Assembly: GCF_016808335.1 (NCBI RefSeq)
Contig: NC_053138.1
Span: 53,846,951-53,910,950 of the forward strand
Source: Panicum virgatum
Lineage: Eukaryota > Streptophyta > Magnoliopsida > Poales > Poaceae
Length of the DNA stretch: 64,000 nt
Direction: 5' to 3'
Part shown: positions 1 to 11,045 of the stretch, in pieces
Layout of the letters: every line of letters starts with the position of its first letter
Numbering within the stretch: position 1 is the stretch's first letter
Made by a program: the position numbers and the translations under genes
Notes under the pieces: generated by a model
What the model was told of the DNA's origin: nothing
Databases searched by the model: none
Seen by the model: the letters and a program-made list of their open reading frames with translations, nothing else

Positions 1-1426
1 ATTTACTGTTATTATTTACTTGTGCATTTACAGTTCTTAGGATTTGAATTGAAACCCTAGATGCATGATCCTAGGAACCTATGTACTGAACACTAGACTC
101 GAGATCGACTACTTGCTAAGCTTATAGGACCGGTAAAAGTCGAGTGATTGCCTGTCACTCGCGAGCTTTATAGGAATTGTTTGTTTACTTCTGTTATCAA
201 TATAAGGACGACGGACGGGGTTGTGATCGATATCATGACTTTATGTGAGACCCCGTCTGTGTTGATGAACTTGCTAAGGTCGCGGGGTGTGGTAGCGGTG
301 GTTAAGTTTTTGAAAGTACTAGCCACATGCCGTAAATATGGTACGCGGCAAGCCTAGTAGCCGATTGGACCGGGGAGTGGATATACCTTTCACTCTCTCT
401 TTAGAGATAGGTTTTTAAATGTTATTGTTGATCAACACTACGACTTCAAGGGACAAGGGTGGACCGGGCACGGGTGGACCTTGGAGCCCTGTAGTCGGGG
501 AGAGTGACCCTATCCACAAGCCGGAAAGAAAGGTCAACGGTTGCTTAGAAGTGACTCGACGGTGCTTCAAGCGTGTGTGCTAGGTTATCCTTGCAAGGTT
601 GAATTTCGATTCAGAATCGTCCGCCTCTCACGATGAAATGAGACTGCTTGATCCCTTTGCCACACAGAGTAATAAGAGCAACAATATTATTTATTAATCT
701 TGATGTTTGCTTAGTTTTCTACCATGTTTGGATAGTAGTTGCTTACATAGAATGGTTAATCTACTAGAATCTTGAAAGCTAAAACTTGAAAGTAAGGATC
801 TACTCTTTATTGCTTTTCAGCAAAAAGGAAAACCAGAGCCTCACAAACCTTGCATAGTCTAGCTATAGTGGGCTACTTATACCCGTTGACGGTTAAGTCT
901 TGCTGAGTATTAGAATACTCAGCCTTGCTGTTGAAACCCTTTTTTAGGTACGAGTCTTGAGGACCAGGTCGCTATTTTGACCTATCCCTGCTCTTTGCCT
1001 CCTGGCTGGTCTGTAGAGTGGGATTCGTCTTCGGCCGGCAATGACCATGACGAGTGATACCTTGCTTGGGCTAGCTTGGTATACTTTTGCGACGTGTTGT
1101 AGCCATCGTTGTCTCTTTCCGCTGCTTTCAAACTCTGAAGTTAAAGTTATGGTTTGTATAACTGCTTTTTTAAAGTTTGTACTTGTAATAATGTTTTAGA
1201 ACTGGTTTGTAATCATTTTATGCCTGTGTTGTAAACTTGTGGTTGTAATATCTCTGGACTCGCCTTCGTGTGGGGTATGCTTGTTCGATCCGAGAACCGG
1301 TGGTTGTATCGGGACGTTACCCGACAGACCCAGAATTATTCCGTTTGAAGTGCGTTTGAGCTAATGTTGCCTTTATGGTGATGGCCTGCGCACTTGAGCC
1401 GGAATAATTTAGGCGGTTCTGCCACA
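1..1426 (+). repeat. 5' LTR (last 1426 bases) of the gypsy element
   Basis: It matches 7038-8463 with no indel. I found five differences (589, 884, 945, 1074, 1271), all transitions. It ends GCCACA directly before the primer binding site. A 69-codon ORF at 148-357 is identical to one at 7185-7394 in the other LTR. It has no recognisable domain, so I do not call it a gene. Confidence 0.95.
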
Positions 1427-1428
1427 GC

Positions 1429-1440
1429 TGGTATCAGAGC
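1429..1440 (+). other. Primer binding site, tRNA-iMet type
   Basis: TGGTATCAGAGC lies two bases after the LTR end, the standard complement of the initiator-Met tRNA 3' end used by many plant LTR elements. Confidence 0.9.
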
Positions 1441-1709
1441 TGCAAGCGTACACCAGGGGTGTTGGAACCTTGAAAACCATTTTTCCGTATAAAATTGGAA
1501 CAATAAAGAATTTCGGAAAACTACGTTGGATTCGTTAAGAGTTGTGCATAGAACGTAAAGTCCTAGGGAATTTACGGGAATTACTAGGTGGCTGTTTATG
1601 TATGGTTATGTATCTGACTTCCAGCACTTTACATTTTGTCAAACCATACTCACAAGCAACTCTTAATTTTTGTAACGACGCACCTACGTGAGGTAAGATG
1701 GTAAGGATC

Positions 1710-1965
1710 CTCAGTCAGCTGAGGGAGTCTGACCTTCCCGTCGGTGATGCGAGCCGAACGCTGCCCTCAAGCAGTGGCTTACTTGAGGTGCTTCCAATAT
1801 ATCGACGATTAGTTGACTATATTGGAAGTAAAGTGTGCTCAGTCAGCTGAGGGAGTCTGACCTTCCCGTCGGCGATGCGAACCGAACGCTGTGCTCAAGC
1901 AGTGACCTACTTGAGCTGCTGCCAATATACCGATCTCGGTCGACTATATTGGGAGTAAAGGAACT
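1710..1965 (+). repeat. Two tandem copies of a 128-bp unit in the gypsy 5' leader
   Basis: The unit starts CTCAGTCAGCTGAGGG at 1710 and again at 1838. Copy 2 ends near 1965 with TATATTGGGAGTAAAG, against TATATTGGAAGTAAAG in copy 1. The unit contains the short palindrome CAGTCAGCTGA. The copies are clearly diverged, so the duplication is older than the insertion. It lies between the primer site and the gag-like ORF, where leader or packaging sequences would be expected. Confidence 0.8.
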
Positions 1966-2947
1966 CGTGAATACGCCACTAAGTAGCGTATGTTAACGTT
2001 GGTCATACGGCGGAAATTGTATGGCTGCCGCTTCTATAGTGAGCGATACTGTATGAGAACGCTTTCATGGGTGCTGGCATGAAAGGTTCATTGGATATAT
2101 ATATGTTCTGTCAATCTTGTGCAGGTACACTAACCACGATTCGATAAGATAAGAACGATTAGAATGTATCGACTAGCTATATAGGGAGAGCCGTATTTAT
2201 GTTATACCACCGTGCTAACCACGTAAGCCCAACATTAGTTGGCAATTGTTTATCTTGTGAGGACGGTCAGGACGTGCATACATATCTGGTTGATGTTTGA
2301 TTGGTTCATAATATTTGAAGTTGCTACATGAGCTTTTTAAGGAATTTCTAGTATGAATCCTTATAAGATAAGTGTTAGTGTGCTTAAGACATGAGTGAGT
2401 GAAATTTTGATTTTTGTAGCATACTTGTTAAATGCTTAGGTTTCCTTGGATGAAAAATATGGTTTTGAGTCATGCCTTCATCCTAAGCCCCATCTTGATG
2501 TCTAGTGATCTTTTCATTCCTTAGAATCTCAAATGATGAAACAGTACCACTTGGACTACCAGTTTGGAAGATCTTAATCCTTTTCTACTTGCCAAATCTC
2601 TTTATTTGTGCATTTCTACGCTGTTTGATGAATACTAAAAATGTTGCAAATTTTGTGACATGGGTGCTCATCAAATTTTAGCCTATTGAATCTGTGAGAC
2701 TATATTTTTAGTCCAATCACTTCTTTGATCTCTGCTGATTAGCAGCGTAGCACCAGAACCCTGTCTATTCAATCACCGAAGATCTATCTAGAAATATGCC
2801 TTTCTATTGTATCTGGGAAAAACAAAATTAATTGGCCTAGTTTGTGACCTGATCTATAGTTGATCATGTGGAAAGTTTTATTCGAAAATGTGTTCCCTGG
2901 CTGCTACTAAATTTTTTCCTAGTTAATGAAAGAATTACGCATTGCAG

Positions 2948-3625
2948 ATGGTGCAAGGGACACACAATGCTCCTGCAGGGTTGGGAAGTGCTTGTGTTAG
3001 CGGACAGCCACTACTGTCCAACCTGGCTGAACTCGTGGCTACCCAGACCAAACTACTCCAGCAACTTGCTCAGAGACAGCAAGAGATTTATCAACTCCTA
3101 CAGCAGCAACACCAGCTAGGGGATGGGTATAATGTCCCCCAACCTCTGGTTGCGGAATATCAAGAGCTCAATGAAGAAATAAAGGAGACGAGGGATGTTT
3201 ACTTAGACTCCCTAACGCCACCATCGCGACCTCCGATGGAATTTAAGGCTCGCCAAGCAAAGCATCGGACTCTCAAGCATGACCCAAGCGACATAGACTT
3301 GACTGGGTGGGAAATTACCTGCACGGACTTCATCCCACGTGGTGGTTCAGGCAAAATAAAACGTTGCTTCAATTGTGGGAATCCTAACCACTTCGCTCGA
3401 CACTGCTCCCAGCCTAGACGACCAAAACGGGGTCAAGATTCTATGCAGAACAACAAAAATAAGGGAAAGAGACAGGATAGTTTACAAGGAAAGGTTGGAG
3501 GTACCCCACTATCCGATCTTCTTGAAGGTGCACCGGTTATGACGGGTATATTCTCTATTCTCAAACCGTCTAGCCCTTACTTTGCATATCAAAGGGAAAT
3601 CTCATTACCCTCCTTGCTCGTGTAA
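2948..3625 (+). pseudogene. Truncated gag with CCHC zinc knuckle and protease stub
   Basis: An ORF of about 225 codons. I use the ATG at 2948; the open frame extends two codons upstream from a TTG, directly after a TTGCAG that could be a splice acceptor. It has a Gln-rich coiled-coil-like segment (about residues 25-55), then a zinc knuckle, CFNCGNPNHFARHC (C-X2-C-X4-H-X4-C). After a basic linker the text GAPVMTGIFSI matches the start of plant gypsy proteases. The frame ends before the catalytic D-[ST]-G. The capsid core normally found ahead of the knuckle is missing. The product would be a nucleic-acid-binding gag fragment. It may help this element be packaged by a related autonomous gypsy; that is inference. 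Confidence 0.75.
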
Positions 3626-4628
3626 CTCTCCTTGAAAACTAAGAAGAGTGGCAATCAAGAATACTAGAATAACACGCAGGCTCATTACTAGCATGGTTGT
3701 TGCATGGCCATTATTTAAACATGTGCATCAGGGGGCTCAATTACAATTAACATCATATGCGTCTGGGAAGGGTTTTGCGTTTATCACCTAACCCTCCGTC
3801 TTTCTTTCTAGCCATGCACATTATTTAGGTTGCTATATTTTTACCTTGTCGTGGTGTCTGTCACTGACCAATGGTGCCGCGACGGGACCTAGGGCCTCGT
3901 GTGTGCTGCAGCCATACGTTTGTGCCACTAGAAGCGCGCTGGTATCTTGGTACGTGTAAGCAATACCCCGACAATCCATTTTTTCGCGACCTGAATATTG
4001 TGTTAACTTGGGGTTTTGATTCGGCCAACAAAAACTGTGAGTTTTGGTATATCCTTCTGGGTCACTAACCAGCATTGCAATCATACATCTTGAGGATGCA
4101 TCATTCTCATGGTCATCGAGCATATGCATCTCGCATCATAATGTTTAATTTAATCAACAGTTTGAGAAAGAATGTCCTTGAGCAAAAACTCACCTTGATA
4201 TCCTTTCTATCTGGTTTCACCACCAAATCGAGACCTTGATTCTACCAGAACTTAGGTCCTCTCTTCTTTACAAAAATCCTACTATATGTTAGTACTAGAA
4301 TAGTCCACCAGTCTTTTCCAACCAACTTGCTGGTGATTGTGATCTCATGTTTTATCCACCAACTCTTGCTGCAAAGAATGAAATCCTAGAGCCTTTAGTG
4401 TGGAAAAACAATTGATTAGTTCACACAATCGCACAGTAATTCCTCTCGCTCATAATATCATACCTTGTTTCTTGAACTTTCTCTAAGTTCTCAATCCTTA
4501 TCTACAAAAGATCATATCGTCAACATCAACCTTCTCTATTGTGACTTAGTTCTGTTGGCTTTGATGGTTAGTCTACTCCTCTTCCCTTGAGAGTTTTCCG
4601 TTCGGAATCTCGGGACGAGATTCCTTTT
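3626..4628 (+). other. Non-coding internal remainder of the gypsy element
   Basis: There is no ORF with recognisable pol homology. The last stretch, around 4600-4630 (TCTCGGGACGAGATTCC), resembles the codons that end pol in related elements. It probably marks where an internal deletion rejoined the 3' end. Confidence 0.5.
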
Positions 4629-4641
4629 AAGGGGGGTAGGC
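4629..4641 (+). other. Polypurine tract before the gypsy 3' LTR
   Basis: AAGGGGGGTAGGC runs directly into the LTR start TGTAACGG at 4642. This is the position and composition expected for the plus-strand primer. Confidence 0.85.
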
Positions 4642-7600
4642 TGTAACGGCCCGGGTTTTTAAATAGCCAATTTAGGGTAATTAGAACCAAATCATGCATC
4701 ATATGCTTGAATTGCAGGAAAAGGATCTTTTTGTAAATGTAAAAGGTTCTATGTGTAATTATGATTTTATGCAAGGTCCTTTCTGTAGTTTAATTGAATA
4801 GGATGTGCAATTATAGCTTTTGTGGAGGGTGCTTTTGCAAAAATTAAGTGCATTTATTGCATGGCAGCAAACTTTGCTTTTAAATCTAAATTTGAAGTGA
4901 AATTGCTTTGAAAAAGACAAAATTCCTGGAATTCAAAATCCCTCTTATGTTTTAAAAATTAGCTCTTGAATCTTTGATCAAATAAATTTTTGCACAACAT
5001 CAAAGTTGTAGATCTTGAAAAATTGAACAACTTTCATGTTGGGCACTTTTTCATTTGAGCTCTATTTTAAAAGTTATCGCTAGTTTACAGAATGGTCCCT
5101 GGAGTTTTTGGAAATTTCGTTTAGGTCCCTGTCTTCTTCCTGTGTCTGTCTCTCTCTGCTCTCTCTCGCCGCCGGTGCCGTGCGCCGCCCGCCCACCGCT
5201 CTGGGCCGCCCTCCCGCGCCACCTCCCGCCTGCTAGCTTCCACGCGTCGCATAGAAGCTCCTCGACGCCCTCTTCTTCGCGCTGGACCTCCCCTCCCTTC
5301 GCCACGCCGCCCAGAAGCTCCTCGCGGCTGCCACCTCGCCGCCGCCGTGGCCCGGCCAGGACAGAGCCCGCTGCTCCTTTCTCTCGCGCGCACCAGAACC
5401 AGGGGGCTCTCCTTGATCTTTTCCCCTCACTCTCTCGCTCTTTCCCTGCCCAGACGCCACAGACCGCCACCGCCGCTCTACCGAACGCCGGCGAGCCTCA
5501 AGCCGCCGTCGAGCCGCACCTCCACAGCCGCTCCGCCCAAATTAACCCCGCCAGTAGCTCCTACTTGGTCCCGCGCGGCTCACCCACCCTTTTCCCCCTC
5601 CAATCCTTCACCGGAGCGTCGTCTCCGCTGACGCCGACCGCCGCCGACCGCCGGGTTACGCGGAGCCGCCGCCACAAGCCGCCACGAGCCACCCCGAAGC
5701 CACCTAGAGGTGCTCCTGGACCCCCTCTTGCTTTCCCACCCGATCCCCTCGCCGCCGGTGACCCGCTCGCCGGGAAACGTCCGGTCAAACCCCGCCTCCC
5801 CTCTCTGACCCGGCCGAGGACCTCGGGTTGGAATTCGAAGAAGCCCAGGGGGCTGTCTGCAAACCCAAGACACATATGAATAGTGCCTTCAGGGACTTGT
5901 TGGTTAGGATTTGTTGTAAACTTTGAAATTCAGTATAAATTCATAAATTAGCAAATCTTGATGTTTTGGAATCCTTGAGAGTAGATCTTGGCAGTAGAAT
6001 CATAATACGTTAGGCTTTTGTTGAAAGTTTTTGCTGTACAAGTTGTTTTGTGTCACTAGCTTCATAAAGACTAGTTATTTAATCTTTCTCTTATCTGATG
6101 ATTAAAAGCTTGTCTTGCAGTGAAACTTTTATGGTAGTTTACTCATGTAACCCTTGTTTTTCTATAAAAAATTTTATGATCAGTTCTTTGGTGTAGCTAT
6201 TTATTTGATTTAATCCTTGTTTAGTAGGCTTTAATTATGGTAAATAGTTTCTGTTCATAATAAATCATGAATTTATTTCTGCATGCTTTTTCTGAGTAGC
6301 TTAGTTTGTCCAGGAAGTTTGAGCCTCAGTTCATGACTAGAAAAGGAGCTAAAATTGAATCTTGCTAAACTAATGTCTGTTTTGTTTATTTTCTCGGAAT
6401 TATTTATGTGTAGATAAAATCATGCAAATTTCACAGTAACTAGTTCTTTTCTGTGTCAACCTCCTGTTAAATTTTGAGCTTCTACTTTGCTCTAGTTTGA
6501 CCTGTATAATTCAAGCTTGATCTAGGTGTTATCTGAATGAAAGAATTGTTGTGATTAATTGGCTACATGTCTTGGCATGATTTTTGCAGGGTAGCTTAGT
6601 TTGTTCATGCTCTATTTAGGGTAATTGTTGCTAAATTTTATTGCTATTTGTGATCTGAGTTGTTTATTTAATTAGCAAACCTTGAGTTAAATGCTATAGG
6701 AATCAACCACCACTCATTTTATGAAGTTAGTATAACTTGCTTGTGCTGTTGATCATGATGCCTTGTGTAGTTAAATTTGGTTATTTAACTACTCTATAAA
6801 CGATTGCCCATGTATGTTTATAATGTTGTTCTTGCATTACATATAGACACGACTGCCTTATCGGACGGGACGTACGAGCTGATCCCGGAATCTGTCGGAG
6901 GTGATCTCGAAGCTCAAGCGAACACTGCTGAACTAACTGAAGCCCCGAACCAAAGTTCGGAAGAGCCTAGAGCTGAAATAGTTAGCAACTACCGAGAAGG
7001 CAAGCCCCGGACATAACCTATATTTTAAATTATTATCATTTACTGTTATTATTTACTTGTGCATTTACAGTTCTTAGGATTTGAATTGAAACCCTAGATG
7101 CATGATCCTAGGAACCTATGTACTGAACACTAGACTCGAGATCGACTACTTGCTAAGCTTATAGGACCGGTAAAAGTCGAGTGATTGCCTGTCACTCGCG
7201 AGCTTTATAGGAATTGTTTGTTTACTTCTGTTATCAATATAAGGACGACGGACGGGGTTGTGATCGATATCATGACTTTATGTGAGACCCCGTCTGTGTT
7301 GATGAACTTGCTAAGGTCGCGGGGTGTGGTAGCGGTGGTTAAGTTTTTGAAAGTACTAGCCACATGCCGTAAATATGGTACGCGGCAAGCCTAGTAGCCG
7401 ATTGGACCGGGGAGTGGATATACCTTTCACTCTCTCTTTAGAGATAGGTTTTTAAATGTTATTGTTGATCAACACTACGACTTCAAGGGACAAGGGTGGA
7501 CCGGGCACGGGTGGACCTTGGAGCCCTGTAGTCGGGGAGAGTGACCCTATCCACAAGCCGGAAAGAAAGGTCAACGGTTGCTTAGAAGTGACTCGACGGT

Positions 7601-8463
7601 GCTTCAAGCGTGTGTGCTAGGTTATTCTTGCAAGGTTGAATTTCGATTCAGAATCGTCCGCCTCTCACGATGAAATGAGACTGCTTGATCCCTTTGCCAC
7701 ACAGAGTAATAAGAGCAACAATATTATTTATTAATCTTGATGTTTGCTTAGTTTTCTACCATGTTTGGATAGTAGTTGCTTACATAGAATGGTTAATCTA
7801 CTAGAATCTTGAAAGCTAAAACTTGAAAGTAAGGATCTACTCTTTATTGCTTTTCAGCAAAAAGGAAAACCAGAGCCTCACAAACCTTGCATAGTCTAGC
7901 TATAGTGGGCTACTTATACCTGTTGACGGTTAAGTCTTGCTGAGTATTAGAATACTCAGCCTTGCTGTTGAAACCCTTTTTCAGGTACGAGTCTTGAGGA
8001 CCAGGTCGCTATTTTGACCTATCCCTGCTCTTTGCCTCCTGGCTGGTCTGTAGAGTGGGATTCGTCTTCGGCCGGCAATGACCATGACGAGTGATACCTT
8101 GCTTGGGCTAACTTGGTATACTTTTGCGACGTGTTGTAGCCATCGTTGTCTCTTTCCGCTGCTTTCAAACTCTGAAGTTAAAGTTATGGTTTGTATAACT
8201 GCTTTTTTAAAGTTTGTACTTGTAATAATGTTTTAGAACTGGTTTGTAATCATTTTATGCCTGTGTTGTAAACTTGTGGTTGTAATATCTCTGGACTCGC
8301 CTTCGTGCGGGGTATGCTTGTTCGATCCGAGAACCGGTGGTTGTATCGGGACGTTACCCGACAGACCCAGAATTATTCCGTTTGAAGTGCGTTTGAGCTA
8401 ATGTTGCCTTTATGGTGATGGCCTGCGCACTTGAGCCGGAATAATTTAGGCGGTTCTGCCACA
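4642..8463 (+). repeat. 3' LTR of the gypsy element (3822 bp)
   Basis: It starts TGTAACGGCCCGG and ends GCCACA. The left part is AT-rich, then a strongly GC/CT-rich block (about 5150-5850) gives overlapping long frames on both strands (5055-5879 is the longest). These frames are low-complexity Pro/Arg/Ser text and look like composition artefacts. A short frame at 6804-7016, acidic and without a known domain, is the only other open stretch. Only its last 1426 bases have a partner in the window. Confidence 0.9.
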
Positions 8464-9325
8464 AACCGGTCTCTCTGTGTCTAATTAGTAGCCGTTGGAG
8501 TTCTGACACAGTGTCCACGCTTGCGTCATTGCACCGGTGCATGCTCCGTAGGGGCATCAGTTCAACGGGTGCTGAAGAGGTTCACTGATCAACTCAAACA
8601 AGCGTTCTGGAACAAAGTATATCCAATGCACCGGTGCTTTGATTCTGAAGTGTCGGTTCAACCGGTGCTGAAGAGAAGTTGAAGTCCACCAAAACATGCT
8701 CTCTGGAACAAAGTACATCTAATGCACCGGTGCTTTTCTTGGGACCATCGGTTCAACCGGTGCTATAGAGTTTTTGACTTGATTCCTGCCTGCTTCCAGA
8801 GAAGATAGACCGACAGGGCATTGGTCCTTCCGCCATGCATCGGATGCTCCGACGCTAGGGCACCGGTTCAACCGGTGCTGCTGTTTTTCTTTGTTTTCAG
8901 CTGAATTGACTTGGATTTGAATGTAACTTCGATTGTTTTTTCTTCCAAGTGTTGTGTTAACTTCTATTGACCATCTTGAGCTGATTTTGAGCGAGTGTGC
9001 AAGATTTATAAGGCCAACTCAATTTTGATCAAGCTACTAACTCATGAACCCCTCTTAATAGTACGATCAAGAACTAGAAACTATAAAACCTAGCTAAAAC
9101 AAGTGTACTTCATCTCCTTGTGACACTTGAGACTAGAAAGGTCCTTACGCTTTCAAATTGAGTCCTTGGTTCGCAAGATTGTTTCGAATTAAGGGGTCTC
9201 CTTTCATATTTCATATGAGACTAATCCAGTCATTGAGTTTTCCTTCAAAACACACGTTAGTCGCATACGGTTGTCATGAATCACCGAAACTTACCAATAG
9301 CATCTATGGGCCTAGATGCGCTACA
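8464..9325 (-). mobile_element. SIRE/Maximus-like Copia LTR fragment, cut by the gypsy insertion
   Basis: The right border (about 9270-9325, with GGGCCTAGATG near the end) aligns by eye with the outer end of the SIRE LTR at 29440-29481 (GGGGCCTAGATC). AGCCGTTGG near 8490 also has a counterpart in that LTR. Between them are four pairs of ACCGGT-centred motifs (about 8533-8880), such as GCACCGGTGC and GGTTCAACCGGTGCT. The rest of the LTR should lie left of the gypsy element. Confidence 0.6.
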
Positions 9326-9471
9326 ACGGCGAAGTCTTGAGTCGCCGTGTGCTTTTGGTTCGCCGTGTGTTTTGGTCCCGGCGCACGGCAAATGGACTGT
9401 TCACCGTGTGTCCGAGAAATAGCACACGGCAAACCTTGAGGCACACGGCGAACTAGCGGTTTCCGGTAGTG
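9326..9471. mobile_element. Right end of a CACTA transposon
   Basis: It ends GGTTTCCGGTAGTG; the reverse complement begins CACTACCGGAAACC. The sequence before it has several CACACGGC/GCCGTGTG repeats in both orientations, as in CACTA subterminal regions. The matching left end is not in the window. The SIRE-like LTR is inserted in it. Confidence 0.75.
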
Positions 9472-9931
9472 AAGGAAGTCTTTTTAATTTTTTTTAAAAA
9501 CTTGAATAGGATCAATGGCGATGAGGGGGGCTCAAGCCTACCTCTCCAAGAAAGAATGAAGAAGATCTCCAAGAAAGAATGAAGAAGAAGTGGAAGAAGA
9601 AAAGATCTCATCTCTCTTAGTGTGTCGGCTGGATTCGCTCCCAAGTAGGATGACAAACTCAACGAACTCGTTTTCTTAAACAATATCTTAATCCAATAAC
9701 TCATTTTCCTCGTCTCCAAGAAAGTAGCGTCGATGCAAAGCTAGTGGCAAGAGGGAGCACCGCTCAAGCTCGTTATCCCAGCTACTACCTTTTGCCGGTG
9801 CGTGTGAATGTGACGAGTGATGACATGGAAAGAAACCGAAAGAGGCACCCATTTTCCTCCTCCCAGATGATGACAAGGTGGTGAGTCGCCGGGCCGGGAC
9901 AAGATCGTTGCCAAAATGTGTGCAGATCAGG
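9472..9931. other. Unassigned intergenic DNA
   Basis: Moderately AT-rich with a twice-repeated CTCCAAGAAAGAATGAAGAAG near 9545-9590. No supported gene. It is the left flank of the retroposon that follows. Confidence 0.4.
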
Positions 9932-9943
9932 TGCCCCCGGCCG
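9932..9943. repeat. TSD, left copy (retroposon)
   Basis: TGCCCCCGGCCG, identical to 11034-11045. Confidence 0.85.
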
Positions 9944-11033
9944 TCTCCTTCCTCTCGACTGTTCCCCATCCACAGTAAAAAAGGGCGAATCGAGAGCGAC
10001 CAAGTTTCCGGCGGCGATTTCGACGGTTCCCCCTCACCTCCGGTGGCCTCGTCGGCTCCGGAGGTTGGGGGAGCCTCGATTTTGCCGTGCGATGTACATA
10101 CCCATTCCTACTAGATGTGTATTTGGTAGAGTAGGGTTGGTTCTTTCTACTCCGGAGCTGCGGAGTGGATCCGTGTACTGGTGCTATTGCAACTTCGGCG
10201 GATGACGACGAGGTGGCGAGGGTGTCTCCCATTCGAGTTTCGGTGGGAGCTTTTTCGTCGATTTCGGCTTCCCTGTCTCCGCCATCGATAATAGCTCCAG
10301 GTTAGGGTTAGGGTTCGAGTCTTTCCCGAGCTTCTCCGGCATGGGTTCTGTTGTTGGGGGATGGGTTTCTGTGCTGCTCCATGGGCGGGAGTTGGATAGC
10401 AACATTTTCATATGTAGGGGGTTCGACATTGACGAACTTTGTTTGGTCTCATTCTTCTGCGTCGATGTCCAAATCCTCTGGGTTTTTCCTTGTGTTGTCT
10501 GTGCTTCTCGTGTCGTTGGTGCCGCAAAATCTATTACCTATAACATGCCTGCTACTCGGTGGAGTTTCGGTGCTTTTGCCGGTGAAGTTTTCATCGGAAG
10601 ATTATGCTGTTACTCCTTTGTTTATCGGAGGAGTTTTATGTACCAACTTGAATCGAAATCGGGTTGGTTGCTTGATCCCACCCTTGGTGGTTCAGTTCCC
10701 CTTTGGGGTTCTTTGTCGCCCGGCGATGTGGGGTTCCCGGAGATCCTTGAGGCGTCGGATCCCTCGTTGCCTGTCGATTGTCTACCGGATCGTTCATCGT
10801 TCGTACAACATGTCGCTTCTGATGTGCTAGTCAAGACGGCGCCAAAAATCCTTGTTTTTCGCCAGGGAGGAGGTCGGCATCAAGCTGGGAGCTCCGGCCG
10901 CCGTTGGCGAGAACGACCGGGAATGCACAAGGACTTGAGTGTAATTTCTTTTCCTTTCAAGGGTGCCTTTGTAATTTCGGCTGTAATCACCAAATGTCAT
11001 GGATGAATGAAAACCCGGTTTCTCAAAAAAAAA
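9944..11033 (+). mobile_element. A-tailed retroposon of unknown family with 12-bp TSD
   Basis: The 12-mer TGCCCCCGGCCG occurs at 9932-9943 and again at 11034-11045. The second copy follows a run of nine A. A direct repeat plus 3' A-tail is the mark of target-primed reverse transcription (LINE, or a sequence copied by one). The 3' end, AACCCGGTTTCTC then A9, resembles grass L1-type LINE tails. Inside, TTAGGGTTAGGG occurs near 10302, then an ATG-started open frame of 221 codons (10341-11006) ends 19 bases before the A-tail. That protein has no domain I recognise, and a second frame overlaps it (to 10830), so coding status is unproven. It may be a non-autonomous LINE derivative or a processed copy of a host transcript. 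Confidence 0.75.
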
Positions 11034-11045
11034 TGCCCCCGGCCG
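11034..11045. repeat. TSD, right copy (retroposon)
   Basis: TGCCCCCGGCCG, directly after the A9 tail. Confidence 0.85.

Larger units (their letters stand above)
1..8463 (+). mobile_element. Non-autonomous Ty3/gypsy LTR retrotransposon (Tekay/Del-like), left end outside window
   Basis: A direct repeat joins 1-1426 to 7038-8463 at a constant offset of 7037. The 5' LTR ends at 1426, a tRNA-iMet primer site follows at 1429, and a purine tract lies just before the 3' LTR at 4642. Both LTRs end in CA and the 3' LTR begins TGTAACGG. The internal region is only about 3.2 kb and encodes a shortened gag plus the first residues of a protease. No reverse transcriptase, RNase H or integrase is recognisable, so it must have been moved in trans. 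Long LTRs, the iMet primer site and the CCHC gag suggest a Tekay/Del-type chromovirus derivative; the lineage is inferred. It is inserted in a SIRE-like LTR that resumes at 8464. The TSD cannot be checked because the left border is outside the window. Confidence 0.9.

Noticed and set aside
148..357. 69-codon ORF repeated identically at 7185-7394
   Set aside because: The duplication is simply the two LTRs; short, no domain, no evidence of coding.
5055..5879. 274-codon frame in the gypsy LTR
   Set aside because: It lies in CT/GC-rich repeat DNA, is Pro/Arg/Ser low-complexity, and overlaps long frames on the other strand. No family motif.
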